From Flavobacteriales bacterium UBA4422 (GTDB lineage Bacteria; Bacteroidota; Bacteroidia; Flavobacteriales_G; Salibacteraceae), in NCBI GenBank assembly GCA_002389645.1, contig DGQE01000015.1, forward strand, positions 1 to 64,000: a DNA stretch of 64,000 bases, read 5' to 3'. The notes beneath the pieces are model-generated. The model did no database searches and was not told the origin of the DNA. It worked only from the letters and a program-made list of their open reading frames with translations. A program made the position numbers and the translations under genes. Numbering within the stretch: the stretch's first letter is position 1; each line of letters opens with the position of its first letter. Shown here piece after piece: positions 18,063 through 27,031 of this stretch.

Positions 18063-19246
18063 AAGGGTTAATCATCATACTTTTCTTAGCTACTGTAATG
18101 CTTAGCTCTTGTGAAGGGTTTTTTGGTAAAAAAACCGACTTAACCTTTATTGACGCACCGGTATTTCAAGCTAGAGATGTGGCTTATGTGCCTATTCAGC
18201 CTATAATTGATGGTTTTTTTGAGCCAACTGATGTCATTGCCGGTTTTGATGAATTAATCTACGTGGTGGATGCTGGAAGCCAAGAAATAATCGCATTCGA
18301 TCAAAGCGGAAGAGAGCAGGGACGCTATTCTCTTCCGGGCGTGAGAAAAATTGTGCAGGATAGACAAATGAATATCTTGGCCATTGCTGATCATGACACA
18401 ACCATAAATGATGCCGATTACACACTCAGCGCTATATACCGACTAAACTTGAATGCAGCACTAGGATACGGAATAAACAATGCTGAGATCATAAATAAAA
18501 TTATTCATCCTTTTTACTTTAAAACAAGCTTCAGCAGTCTTGATGCCGATGTAAATTTTTCTTCGGTTGACATCATGGGTGATAATAGTTTTTATGTTAC
18601 ACGAACTGGACCAAGAGACAACGAAAATCAAGTTGGAGGACCAGATGACGGAATTGTTTTATTCAATGAAGATGACGAATATGTTTCCAACATCTTCGTA
18701 AGCACAAATTCAGGTTTTTTTCGTGGATATTTTCAAACCCCACTATCTATCGCAACCTTTGCAAAGCCCAGGCAAAGCCCTTCTGTAAGCCCATCGAGCA
18801 ATTTCTTTGTGGCAATGGCTGACCCAAATGTCTCCATCAAAGTACAATCCATAAACTTCTTAGAAACTGAATTTGGATCTTCTTACGAAGTTGAAATTCT
18901 AGACTTCACAGATACTTCTGAAGCCAATGACTTTCTTTATCGCTCTGATAGATTTGAAAACCCTGTAGACCTTACTTTGACCGGAGATGGAACAAACTAT
19001 CTATTTGTAGTAGACGATGCCAAAGACTCAATTTTTCAATTTACAACTCGTGGCTGGGAAGGTGTGAATCCTCCAGCGGGCTCTTCCGAAACAAAAAATA
19101 TTATTGCCTCTTTTGGTGGAACAGGCGAAGGAGCTACACAATTCAACAAACCCTCAGCTGTCGCCTACCTGGATCGCGTATTATACGTAACTGACAAAGG
19201 AAACGGCAGGCTACTACGATTTAAACTAACGACCGATATTGACTAA
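18059..19246 (+). CDS. NHL/beta-propeller lipoprotein
   Basis: The 395-residue protein has a short lipoprotein signal (lipobox MLSSC, Cys18) followed by repeats of the NHL/6-bladed propeller kind, such as DVIAGFDELIYVVDAGSQEI, LTLTGDGTNYLFVVDDAKDS and NKPSAVAYLDRVLYVTDKGNGR. Such propellers bind ligands or partner proteins at the cell surface. It starts within the PorV-like gene (ATGA overlap), and the nuclease gene begins 8 nt after its stop. This suggests a fixed stoichiometric module. No enzymatic motif is seen. Confidence 0.78.
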   Translation: MKGLIIILFLATVMLSSCEGFFGKKTDLTFIDAPVFQARDVAYVPIQPIIDGFFEPTDVIAGFDELIYVVDAGSQEIIAFDQSGREQGRYSLPGVRKIVQDRQMNILAIADHDTTINDADYTLSAIYRLNLNAALGYGINNAEIINKIIHPFYFKTSFSSLDADVNFSSVDIMGDNSFYVTRTGPRDNENQVGGPDDGIVLFNEDDEYVSNIFVSTNSGFFRGYFQTPLSIATFAKPRQSPSVSPSSNFFVAMADPNVSIKVQSINFLETEFGSSYEVEILDFTDTSEANDFLYRSDRFENPVDLTLTGDGTNYLFVVDDAKDSIFQFTTRGWEGVNPPAGSSETKNIIASFGGTGEGATQFNKPSAVAYLDRVLYVTDKGNGRLLRFKLTTDID

Positions 19247-19254
19247 TTCTTTTT

Positions 19255-21501
19255 ATGAAAAATATTCTCTTCTCTCTTTGTCTTTCCTTTTGCTCTTTGC
19301 ACGTAATCGGTCAAACAACCCTGCCAACATCTTGGGACTTTAACTCGACTCCCGCATCTCTGCCCACAGGATGGTCAACCAACACTACTGCCAATTATAG
19401 TTCAGGATTGATCGATAATAATGGGTCGACTTCTGTTGCAGGAAAACTGCAAGTAACCGATCATTATGTGACCATTCACTTTTTTGATGAGCCAGGAAAT
19501 GTTTCTTATAACTTAAAAAGCTATGGAACACCAACGTTTATGGGAACCTTAGAGATTCAGGAGTCCGTGAATGGGACTTCTTGGTCTACTATGCACACAT
19601 TTAATAGTGGAGATTTCAGTAGTTCTTGGGCCCAATTCTCAGACACACCAGATATTACGTCACGTTACATTCGCTTCATTCTATCAAATAAAATTTCTGG
19701 CACAAACGCAGGACTTGATGACGTTAGCATACTTGCAAATGTTCCGACCATTCAAGAAATGAACGTTCAATTTGAAGGAAATGACATCCCTAATAACAGC
19801 GCGGTTCAATTTGCTGAAAACCTCAGCTCAACAAAGGTTTTAAAATTTGGAATTGAAAATTTAGGAACTGGAAGCTCACTTACCATAGGTGCTTCTAGTA
19901 TATCTGGCAGCGCAGCTTCAGACTATTCTGTAGGTTCATCTCCATCGAGCATTGGCACTCTAAGTAATGATTCTTTAGAAATAAACTTCACCCCTTCAGT
20001 TTCAGGAAGCAGAGTTGCGACCCTATCAATAGTCAATGATGATCCTAATGAAAACCCATATATCATAAACTTGAATGGCATAGGCGGGACTGGAGCCAGC
20101 GAGCCAAGTGCCAACCCAACCAACTTATCTGTAGGTATGCTTAAAACATACCGAGTAGGGGCCTCTTTTAACCCCAGTATTGCCGAGGGTTACGTTGTTC
20201 TATATAAGAAAAATGCGCCCATCAATGCCACGCTGCTTGATGGTGTAGAATATGAAAAGGGTCAAGGACTTGGGAATGCCAAAGTAGCTTATGTGGGTAC
20301 GAATACTACATTTTGGTTAAATGAAGCTACAGCAAATGATACATTCCATATCAAAGTTTACGCTTTCAACGGAACTGGTCAATTTATTAACTATAAGAAC
20401 GACTCCCCTCTTCAAGGTGAAATTATTACTCCAATGGCAACGATGATAGACGCCAATTACTACAATAGCATTGATGTAAATCAAAATAGTTTCGTAGAAG
20501 ATCTGCACGATGTCATTAATCCTCATACAATTCGATTTTATAGCAATTACAAATCAGATATCGTACCGCAGTTTATCGCTCGGGATACTACGAATAATCA
20601 GCGCGTGGTAACGGGCGTTTATAGCAATGATCAAGTAGTTTACTCTCCTCCTTTCGCCTGGACTCCGACAACAAGTCTAAACCGAGAGCATACTTTTCCT
20701 GCCAGCTGGATGCCAAGTGCAGGAAGCACGGGAACTGCTGAATATCAAGATAGGCATCATCTATTCCCTACTGTTTCAACAGCAAATGGACAGCGAAGCA
20801 ACGAACCACTAGGGGAAGTAATTACAGCCACTTCCTCTTATGGAGATGGAAAGAGAGGAACCGATGCATTTGGAAACACCGTATACGAGCCAAGAGAAGA
20901 ACAAAAAGGAGATGCAGCTAGAGCTATCCTCTATATGATGTCGGCCTATAATAATGCCCAAACTGACAACTGGGCATTAGATAATTTATTAAGCAATGGT
21001 CCGAATCAGAGACAAGAAGTGCTAGTGAATTGGCATATTAATGATTTACCTAGTGGATACGAGCACGCGCGTAACGATTACATCGATTCACTTCAAGGAA
21101 ATCGAAATCCATTTGTTGATAGTGCACAATGGGTATGTTACATCGATTTTAGAACGATGAATTATCGCAGCACCCCAGACAGCACTTGCTTGGCATTGAC
21201 TTCAGGAAGTACAACTGCACCAGTTGACACGAATGACAGTACGATTGGAGTCAGAGGTATTGATAGTGACAATAATTGGATCATGTATCCAAATCCTTCA
21301 TCTACTTTTATTACAATTGGTAACAATGACTTTGAGAGCATTTTGTTCATCTATGACTCTCAAGGAAGAATGAAATTAAATGAGACCCTCAACGCTGTTG
21401 AGACAATTGATGTAAGTAAACTCCCCTCTGGTATTTACCATATCAATTTGCAATCAACTCTTAACGAAACCCGACAAAACTTCAGGCTAATTAAGGAGTA
21501 G
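19255..21501 (+). CDS. T9SS-secreted endonuclease I-family nuclease
   Basis: The 748-residue exported protein has a signal peptide (to about residue 20), an N-terminal jellyroll-like region (about 25-165), an Ig-like domain of the ASPM/HYDIN or choice-of-anchor-D kind (about 170-280) and an FN3-like linker. An endonuclease I domain follows (about 400-650) with the active-site signature REHTFPASWMPS (Arg477-Glu478-His479) and DRHHLFP. A T9SS type A sorting domain closes it (about 675-748: YPNPSSTFITIGN ... SGIYHINL). It should cleave extracellular DNA or RNA with a divalent metal. It is the last gene of the operon, and its stop directly abuts the stop of the convergent esterase gene. Confidence 0.87.
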   Translation: MKNILFSLCLSFCSLHVIGQTTLPTSWDFNSTPASLPTGWSTNTTANYSSGLIDNNGSTSVAGKLQVTDHYVTIHFFDEPGNVSYNLKSYGTPTFMGTLEIQESVNGTSWSTMHTFNSGDFSSSWAQFSDTPDITSRYIRFILSNKISGTNAGLDDVSILANVPTIQEMNVQFEGNDIPNNSAVQFAENLSSTKVLKFGIENLGTGSSLTIGASSISGSAASDYSVGSSPSSIGTLSNDSLEINFTPSVSGSRVATLSIVNDDPNENPYIINLNGIGGTGASEPSANPTNLSVGMLKTYRVGASFNPSIAEGYVVLYKKNAPINATLLDGVEYEKGQGLGNAKVAYVGTNTTFWLNEATANDTFHIKVYAFNGTGQFINYKNDSPLQGEIITPMATMIDANYYNSIDVNQNSFVEDLHDVINPHTIRFYSNYKSDIVPQFIARDTTNNQRVVTGVYSNDQVVYSPPFAWTPTTSLNREHTFPASWMPSAGSTGTAEYQDRHHLFPTVSTANGQRSNEPLGEVITATSSYGDGKRGTDAFGNTVYEPREEQKGDAARAILYMMSAYNNAQTDNWALDNLLSNGPNQRQEVLVNWHINDLPSGYEHARNDYIDSLQGNRNPFVDSAQWVCYIDFRTMNYRSTPDSTCLALTSGSTTAPVDTNDSTIGVRGIDSDNNWIMYPNPSSTFITIGNNDFESILFIYDSQGRMKLNETLNAVETIDVSKLPSGIYHINLQSTLNETRQNFRLIKE

Positions 21502-22260
21502 TTAAAGTAAAAACTCTTCTACAGCTTTTATAAACTCAGCAGGTTTTTCAGCGTGTAGCCAATGCCCAGCATCATCTATTGTAACTAAATATGAGTGGGG
21601 AAATAGCAATTTAATATCTGGCCAATCTTCATCAAGGATATAATCTGATTCACTTCCTCTAATGAACACTGTCTCACCTTGATAATCCATGTCATCAATG
21701 GCTTCTCCAATTAGCTCCAAACTATTTTCAATGGCATCCAGATTAAAGCGCCATCCAAACTGATTGCGTTCTTTATGAAAAAGGCTTTTCATCAAGAACT
21801 GACGAATTCCTGATTGAGGAATATCTGCTTTCATGAACTGCTCAGCATCCGTTCGTTTCGCAATATCTTGCAACGGAACCGCCCTCAACCCCGCAATAAT
21901 AGATTGATGATGAACTTTATAACTACGCGGACCAATATCAGCAACTACTAGTTTATCGACTCTTTCCGGAAAATCTTGAGCAAGCTTCATGGCCACCTTA
22001 CCCCCCATTGAATGACCCAAAACATTTGCGCTTTTCAACCCTAAATCATTCAACAATTCAACCACATCATCAACCATCACCTGATAGTTGTGTTCTGCAT
22101 TATGTGGCGAGTGTCCATGATTTCTTAGATCAACAATAAACACATTAAAGTGCTCGGCTAATTCTTTGCCTGGTGCTTGCCAGTTGTCTAACATACCCAT
22201 CAAGCCATGCATAATGATTAATGGTTCGCCCTCCCCAAATGATTTATAGTTCAGCTTCAT
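21502..22260 (-). CDS. Alpha/beta-hydrolase, YbfF-like esterase
   Basis: The 252-residue cytoplasmic hydrolase has the oxyanion HG motif (MHGLMGMLDNW, residues 17-27), the nucleophile elbow GHSMGG (Ser84) and the terminal histidine in DDAGHWLHAEKP (His233). Family members act on small acyl esters or thioesters. It overlaps pdxJ by 4 nt (ATGA) and is translated after it. The 3' end abuts the convergent nuclease gene with no intergenic base. The substrate is unknown. Confidence 0.85.
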   Translation of the reverse strand: MKLNYKSFGEGEPLIIMHGLMGMLDNWQAPGKELAEHFNVFIVDLRNHGHSPHNAEHNYQVMVDDVVELLNDLGLKSANVLGHSMGGKVAMKLAQDFPERVDKLVVADIGPRSYKVHHQSIIAGLRAVPLQDIAKRTDAEQFMKADIPQSGIRQFLMKSLFHKERNQFGWRFNLDAIENSLELIGEAIDDMDYQGETVFIRGSESDYILDEDWPDIKLLFPHSYLVTIDDAGHWLHAEKPAEFIKAVEEFLL

Positions 22261-22970
22261 ACCAACTTAGACAAATACATCTGCACAGTGTTTTCTAACC
22301 CAAAGTATAAAGCATCAGAAATCAGAGCGTGACCAATAGAAACCTCATCAAGTTGTGGCAATGAAGAAGCAAAGAATTGAAGATTCTCAAGATTCAAGTC
22401 GTGCCCTGCATTTACACCGATACCTATTTCAGAAGCATGTTTTGACGCAAGTGCAAAAGGCTTTACTGCTGCTTCTTTATCGCTATTAAAATTAGCTGCA
22501 TAGGGTTCTGTATACAGTTCAATTCTATCAGCGCCAACATCTTTTGCACCATCAATCAATTGAAGGTCTGGTTCAATAAAAACAGAAGTTCGAATCCCAT
22601 GAGATTTCAACTCACTTAATATTTCTCTCAAAAATGAGCCATGTTGCAGCGTATTCCAACCTGCATTACTTGTCAAAACCCCTGGGGGATCAGGTACCAA
22701 CGTTGCCTGAGCTGGATTTGCCTTGATGACTAAGTCGAGCCATTCACGATTTGGATAGCCTTCAATATTGAACTCTGTTTTTACTGCCTTCGAAAGCTCA
22801 TCAACATCATTATAAGTGATGTGCCGTTGATCAGGTCGCGGATGAATTGTAATCCCCTCAGCACCATATGTTTCTATGCGCTGAGCCGCCAATACCACGT
22901 TTGGAACATCACCTCCGCGAGCGTTTCTGATAGTGGCGATCTTATTTATGTTTACACTTAGCTTGGTCAT
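22257..22970 (-). CDS. pdxJ: Pyridoxine 5'-phosphate synthase
   Basis: PdxJ condenses 1-deoxy-xylulose 5-phosphate with 3-amino-2-oxopropyl phosphate to make pyridoxine 5'-phosphate, the last ring-forming step of DXP-dependent vitamin B6 synthesis. The 237-residue TIM-barrel protein shows the N-terminal VNINKIATIRNARGG, the phosphate/substrate motif HPRPDQRHI, VPDPPGVLTSNAGW, and VNAGHDLNLEN with IGHALISDALY near the end. Length is typical. It is first of a two-gene unit with the esterase and is transcribed away from the CBS-domain gene. Confidence 0.95.
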   Translation of the reverse strand: MTKLSVNINKIATIRNARGGDVPNVVLAAQRIETYGAEGITIHPRPDQRHITYNDVDELSKAVKTEFNIEGYPNREWLDLVIKANPAQATLVPDPPGVLTSNAGWNTLQHGSFLREILSELKSHGIRTSVFIEPDLQLIDGAKDVGADRIELYTEPYAANFNSDKEAAVKPFALASKHASEIGIGVNAGHDLNLENLQFFASSLPQLDEVSIGHALISDALYFGLENTVQMYLSKLV

Positions 22971-22979
22971 TCAAAATTC

Positions 22980-22987
22980 TACATTTG
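22980..22987 (+). promoter_or_regulatory. Candidate -7 box upstream of the CBS-domain gene
   Basis: TACATTTG followed by CC matches TAnnTTTG on the plus strand in the divergent region between pdxJ and the gene at 23040. The leader would be about 50 nt, longer than at most promoters in this window. I see no clear -33 element. Confidence 0.4.
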
Positions 22988-23039
22988 CCTTACAAATGAA
23001 CGGATTTCCCCGTCTTTACTAGGAAAGACTTATTATAAA

Positions 23040-23702
23040 ATGTTAGCTGAAGAACTCATAGTAGATAATATTCCTCCACTCAAAAAAACTGATACCGGAG
23101 AAACCGCGCTTCAATGGATGGATGAATTTAAAATAATGCACTTGAGCGTAGTAGAAAATAAGAACTTTTTGGGAACAATTTCAGAAAGTGATGTTTTAGG
23201 AATGGCAGATTTAAGTGAAAAAATAGGGAACTATAGCGAGATGTTGAATCCTGCTTTTGTTACTCAACGGCAGCACATTTTTGAAGTAGTTAAAGTGGTG
23301 AATGACCAAAAGCTTTCAATTATACCTGTGCTTGATGCACAAGAGAAATATGTTGGCTCCATAACCATTGCGCAATTGATGGAAATCATTGCCGACATGC
23401 CAGTGGCAAATAACCCTGGTGGAGTAATCGTCTTGGAGCTCAATCAAAATGATTATTCATTAGAAGCCATTGCACGAATCATTGAAGAAAACAACACAAA
23501 GATCTTAGGGACTTTTATCACGTCTCATCCTGATTCTACCAAAATACAATTGACGATTAAAGTAAACACTATTGATATAAGATCAATTGTTTCATCTCTG
23601 CAGCGTCATGAGTATACCATCACTTATTTTGAGGACAGCAGTGATTTTAATGATGATATGCAAGACCGCTTCGATTCTTTCATGAATTTCTTGAACATAT
23701 AA
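23040..23702 (+). CDS. CBS-domain protein with ACT-like C-terminus
   Basis: The 220-residue soluble protein carries two CBS motifs (about residues 5-60 and 68-125: MHLSVVENKNFLGTISESDVLG and LSIIPVLDAQEKYVGSITIAQL), which usually bind adenine nucleotides. A C-terminal ACT-like unit follows (about 133-205: GVIVLELNQNDYSLEAIARI). It is probably a regulatory or sensor protein. It lies 9 nt before a POTRA/barrel gene and close to nadK, so adenylate or NAD(P) sensing would be reasonable, but the sequence does not show the ligand. Confidence 0.8.
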   Translation: MLAEELIVDNIPPLKKTDTGETALQWMDEFKIMHLSVVENKNFLGTISESDVLGMADLSEKIGNYSEMLNPAFVTQRQHIFEVVKVVNDQKLSIIPVLDAQEKYVGSITIAQLMEIIADMPVANNPGGVIVLELNQNDYSLEAIARIIEENNTKILGTFITSHPDSTKIQLTIKVNTIDIRSIVSSLQRHEYTITYFEDSSDFNDDMQDRFDSFMNFLNI

Positions 23703-23711
23703 CTTCTTGGC

Positions 23712-25106
23712 ATGCCGAGGCTGAGTTTAATTATTATCATCATCGGTTTTGCGCCTATTTTTAATCTTGAAGCTCAAGATAAAGTTCGAATTGACGAGAT
23801 CATTATTCTGGGAAATCAGCGCACTAAAGAGCAAGTAATTCTGCGAGAACTAGCTTTTCAAAACGGTGATAGCATATTGATAGATCAATTTGACCTTCTC
23901 AAATTGAAAAGTATTCAAACCCTCACAAACACCTCTTTATTCAATTTTGTTGAAATCAGCTACTCAACTCATAGTGAGGGCAACATTATTCTTGTTGTAA
24001 AGGTGACAGAACGATGGTTTATATGGCCAGGCATAGTCTTTTCTCTGGCTGAGACAAACTTCAATAGTTGGTGGCAGAACAAAGATTTTGACCGAATTAA
24101 TTATGGCTTTTTCATTCAAGACATGAATTTTAGAGGGCGAAGAGAGAAGGTAACAATTGAACTACAAAACGGATGGAAACGCAAAGTTGGACTAGACTAT
24201 CAAGTTCCAGGGATCAATAAAAAACAAACTATTGGCGCGGGAATTAAAGTCTTCTATGCCCGAAACAGGGAGTTGAACTATGGCTCTTTTAACAATGAGC
24301 GACTATTCTTCAAGGACCAAGAATTTATTCAAGAAGAATTCACTTTCGAAGGCAAAATGGAATTTAGACCAAGACTGTTTAATAAGCATCGTTTTGCCAT
24401 TGGCCTGAGTACTATAATTATTGACGATACAGTAAACGTATACAACACTACTTATCTTCCAATTGATCGAAACAGGTCTCAGTACTTTTATTTCAACTAC
24501 GGTTTTAAACGTGAAAAACGAGACAATATAGGATACCCTTTAAAAGGTTATTTATTCGACATAAGCTTAGATCAGGACGGATTAGGCTTGATTCATAAAG
24601 ATGATATTATGATGACTAAAGGCTTATTGACCTTTAACCTTCACAATCATTTAGATGGTAGATGGTACTTTGCCCAAGGTTTAAAAGGGAAATACACTTT
24701 TTTTGATAGTAACAACGTGCCTTATTACTTTCAAAAAGGACTGGGCTATAGCAGCGCTGCCATTAGAGGTTATGAATTATTCGTAATTGACGGCCAGCAC
24801 TATCTATCCTATAAATCAAACATTAAATACCAACTAATTAAGAAACACACCGTAGACCTTAATTTTGGCTTAGCAAACAAATTCGATAAGTTCCATTATT
24901 CCTTATTTTTGAATGCGTTTGGTGATGCTGGTTATGTTGTAGACAATATTAACGCTTCCATTAATCCTCTAGCAAATAGTTGGCAATATGCATATGGTCT
25001 TGGTCTTGATTTTGTTGCATATTATGACGTTGTTATCCGTTTTGAAGGGTCAATCAACCGCCAAGGACAACCAGGGTTTTACATCCATTTTAAAAATCCA
25101 ATTTAA
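23712..25106 (+). CDS. POTRA-containing outer-membrane barrel protein (BamA/TamA superfamily)
   Basis: The 464-residue protein has a signal sequence, one clear N-terminal POTRA-like domain (about 24-100: VRIDEIIILGNQRTKEQVIL ... VVKVTERWF) and a 16-strand-type barrel (about 105-464) containing RDNIGYPLKGYLFDISLDQDG and ending IHFKNPI. It is much shorter than the five-POTRA BamA encoded at 28655. Small Omp85 proteins of this kind may insert or secrete specific substrates. It sits between the CBS gene and nadK, with the nadK start directly abutting its stop. The role is unknown. Confidence 0.75.
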   Translation: MPRLSLIIIIIGFAPIFNLEAQDKVRIDEIIILGNQRTKEQVILRELAFQNGDSILIDQFDLLKLKSIQTLTNTSLFNFVEISYSTHSEGNIILVVKVTERWFIWPGIVFSLAETNFNSWWQNKDFDRINYGFFIQDMNFRGRREKVTIELQNGWKRKVGLDYQVPGINKKQTIGAGIKVFYARNRELNYGSFNNERLFFKDQEFIQEEFTFEGKMEFRPRLFNKHRFAIGLSTIIIDDTVNVYNTTYLPIDRNRSQYFYFNYGFKREKRDNIGYPLKGYLFDISLDQDGLGLIHKDDIMMTKGLLTFNLHNHLDGRWYFAQGLKGKYTFFDSNNVPYYFQKGLGYSSAAIRGYELFVIDGQHYLSYKSNIKYQLIKKHTVDLNFGLANKFDKFHYSLFLNAFGDAGYVVDNINASINPLANSWQYAYGLGLDFVAYYDVVIRFEGSINRQGQPGFYIHFKNPI

Positions 25107-25988
25107 ATGAAACCATTTGCCATTTACGGGCGTGAATTCGGAGAAGAGCACAATACAAGAATCATTGAATTTTTCGCACTCCTCGACTCCAAAGGGGCCA
25201 AGTATGCTATTTACGAGCCATTCGCAAAATTTCTTCAGACGCAAATCGGACTATCGAATCAAATTGAGGTTTACTCAATAGAAAAGTTTGACGCCTCTAA
25301 ATATGAGATTATGCTATCCATCGGAGGCGATGGAACCATGCTTGACACTACCACGATCATCAAAAACTCTAAGCTTCCAATTCTCGGTTTGAATACTGGC
25401 AGACTTGGCTTCCTCTCTAGTATTAACCTTGAAAACATGGAAGAGGCAATGGCTCAAGTATTAAAGGGTGCATTCATGATTGATACTCGCTCCGTCTTGA
25501 AAGCTGAAACGGAAGAAAATCATTTCGGAGATGAAAACTTTGCACTTAATGAACTAACAATTCATAAAAAGGATTCGCAATCCATGATCGTTGTACAAGT
25601 ATATGTAGATGGGAAATATCTAAACACTTATTGGTCGGATGGCCTAATTATAGCAACGCCAACAGGATCAACTGCGTATTCTTTAAGCTGTGGAGGCCCG
25701 ATAATTCTTCCAAGCTCATCTAATTTCATTATCACACCAGTGGCAACTCACAACCTGACCGTTAGGCCTGTTCTTATTTCGGATCAAAGTGTCATTACAC
25801 TCAAAATGGAAGGCAGAAGTGAAAACTTTTTGATGTCAATGGATTCTCGCTCAACAACAATAAAAGAGAATTGTGTGATCACCGTTATGAAAAATGATTT
25901 TAAAATCAACCTTGTACGACTGAAATCACATAGCTTTTTAAAAACATTACGACACAAATTACATTGGGGTTATGACAGCCGCAATTAA
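25107..25988 (+). CDS. nadK: NAD kinase
   Basis: NadK phosphorylates NAD to NADP, using ATP or polyphosphate, in the cytoplasm. The 293-residue protein has the catalytic GGDGT motif (SIGGDGTMLDTT, about residues 71-82), NTGRLGFLSS, the NE motif in LNELTIH, and the glycine/threonine-rich ATPTGSTAYSLSCGGPI loop (about 183-199). ITPVATHNLTVRPV lies in the C-terminal domain. Length is normal. The start codon follows the upstream stop with no gap. Confidence 0.96.
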   Translation: MKPFAIYGREFGEEHNTRIIEFFALLDSKGAKYAIYEPFAKFLQTQIGLSNQIEVYSIEKFDASKYEIMLSIGGDGTMLDTTTIIKNSKLPILGLNTGRLGFLSSINLENMEEAMAQVLKGAFMIDTRSVLKAETEENHFGDENFALNELTIHKKDSQSMIVVQVYVDGKYLNTYWSDGLIIATPTGSTAYSLSCGGPIILPSSSNFIITPVATHNLTVRPVLISDQSVITLKMEGRSENFLMSMDSRSTTIKENCVITVMKNDFKINLVRLKSHSFLKTLRHKLHWGYDSRN

Positions 25989-26019
25989 TAGAATTTTAAT
26001 CGCTCTTTAGTCAAAAACT

Positions 26020-26027
26020 TATATTTG
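26020..26027 (+). promoter_or_regulatory. Bacteroidota -7 box upstream of the first PorG-like gene
   Basis: TATATTTG followed by CA fits TAnnTTTG exactly and is separated from the TTG start at 26032 by only 4 nt. Transcription would begin at or next to the start codon, giving a leaderless mRNA. No strong -33 TTG is present. Confidence 0.55.
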
Positions 26028-26031
26028 CACT

Positions 26032-26994
26032 TTGAGAAAACCTTTCTACTTGAGACAATTAGTAAGCCTTTTTATTTTATTTCTTGTGCCTCAGATTAGT
26101 GAAGCACAGCGCTGGAAGCGTTACAGACATGAGGTTTGGGGTGGCTTAGGTGGTACTAATTTCATGGGTGAGTTAGGCGGAGGAAAACAAGAAGCTCAAG
26201 ACCTCTTTATGGATTTCGATGCAAAGTCAAGTCGATATGTTATCGCTGCTGGCTATCGCAATAAATTGGATGAAATATTCAGCTTAAAAGGAGGCTTAGC
26301 TTTCTCAAGGATTTACGGCTCAGATAGATTTGCAGGAGACATCTATCGTCAAAGTAGAAATTTAACATTTAGGTCGCCCGTAGTTGAATTAACAGGACAA
26401 GGAGAAGTGTTTTTTATCAGAGAAAAAACCAGTAACCGTTATCGCACTAGAGGTATTAGAGGAGCCATTGGAAGTGGATTAAGTGCTTCATTAACTGGAG
26501 GTTTAGGTCTTATATATTTTAATCCAAGAGGAGAATATAATGGCAAATGGTATAGCCTTCAACCCATGGGCACAGAAGGACAAGGCCTTCCTGGAGGTCC
26601 CGATAAATACAAGCGAATTGCAATGGTGATTCCTTTCGGAATTTCTGCAAAATATAGTATCAACCGAAATGTCTCAATATCACTCGAGTACAACTTCCGA
26701 TTCACATTCACAGATTATATGGATGATGTGAGCGGTTATTACTATGACGCTGATGCTATTGCAAACGCTAATGGTGGTATAAATTCAGAAACTGGACAAG
26801 CAGCCGCGTATTTGTCAAATCCAGCATTTAGGATTGAAAGAGAAGATGGTACCTCATTCCTTGCCGGAGGCCAGTATCCATCTAACCCTGCTCAGCAAAG
26901 GGGCGATGGCACTACCAACAACACCTACATGTTTGCTATTCTAGCTTTGAATTATAAGTTTACATCCAAGAAAACTAACCGTCCTAAATTCTAA
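26032..26994 (+). CDS. PorG-like (DUF6089) outer-membrane protein, copy 1
   Basis: The 320-residue protein has a signal peptide (through SEAQ, residues 22-25) and a barrel that opens HEVWGGLGGTNFMGELGG and contains YNFRFTFTDYMDDVSGYYYDAD. DUF6089 proteins include PorG, an outer-membrane part of the type IX secretion system. In Porphyromonas, porG sits directly before uppS, bamA and two ompH genes, the same order as here. The start is a TTG; the next in-frame ATG would remove the signal peptide. A second DUF6089 gene follows after about 37 nt, so which copy is the true PorG is open. Confidence 0.78.
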   Translation: MRKPFYLRQLVSLFILFLVPQISEAQRWKRYRHEVWGGLGGTNFMGELGGGKQEAQDLFMDFDAKSSRYVIAAGYRNKLDEIFSLKGGLAFSRIYGSDRFAGDIYRQSRNLTFRSPVVELTGQGEVFFIREKTSNRYRTRGIRGAIGSGLSASLTGGLGLIYFNPRGEYNGKWYSLQPMGTEGQGLPGGPDKYKRIAMVIPFGISAKYSINRNVSISLEYNFRFTFTDYMDDVSGYYYDADAIANANGGINSETGQAAAYLSNPAFRIEREDGTSFLAGGQYPSNPAQQRGDGTTNNTYMFAILALNYKFTSKKTNRPKF

Positions 26995-27002
26995 TCAAAG
27001 AA

Positions 27003-27010
27003 TATTTTTG
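27003..27010 (+). promoter_or_regulatory. Candidate -7 box between the two PorG-like genes
   Basis: TATTTTTG matches TAnnTTTG and lies 21 nt before the ATG at 27032, in the short gap after copy 1. It could give the second gene its own transcript. In an AT-rich gap this match could also arise by chance. Confidence 0.35.
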
Positions 27011-27031
27011 GACTTTCATCGTTTCTCGATC

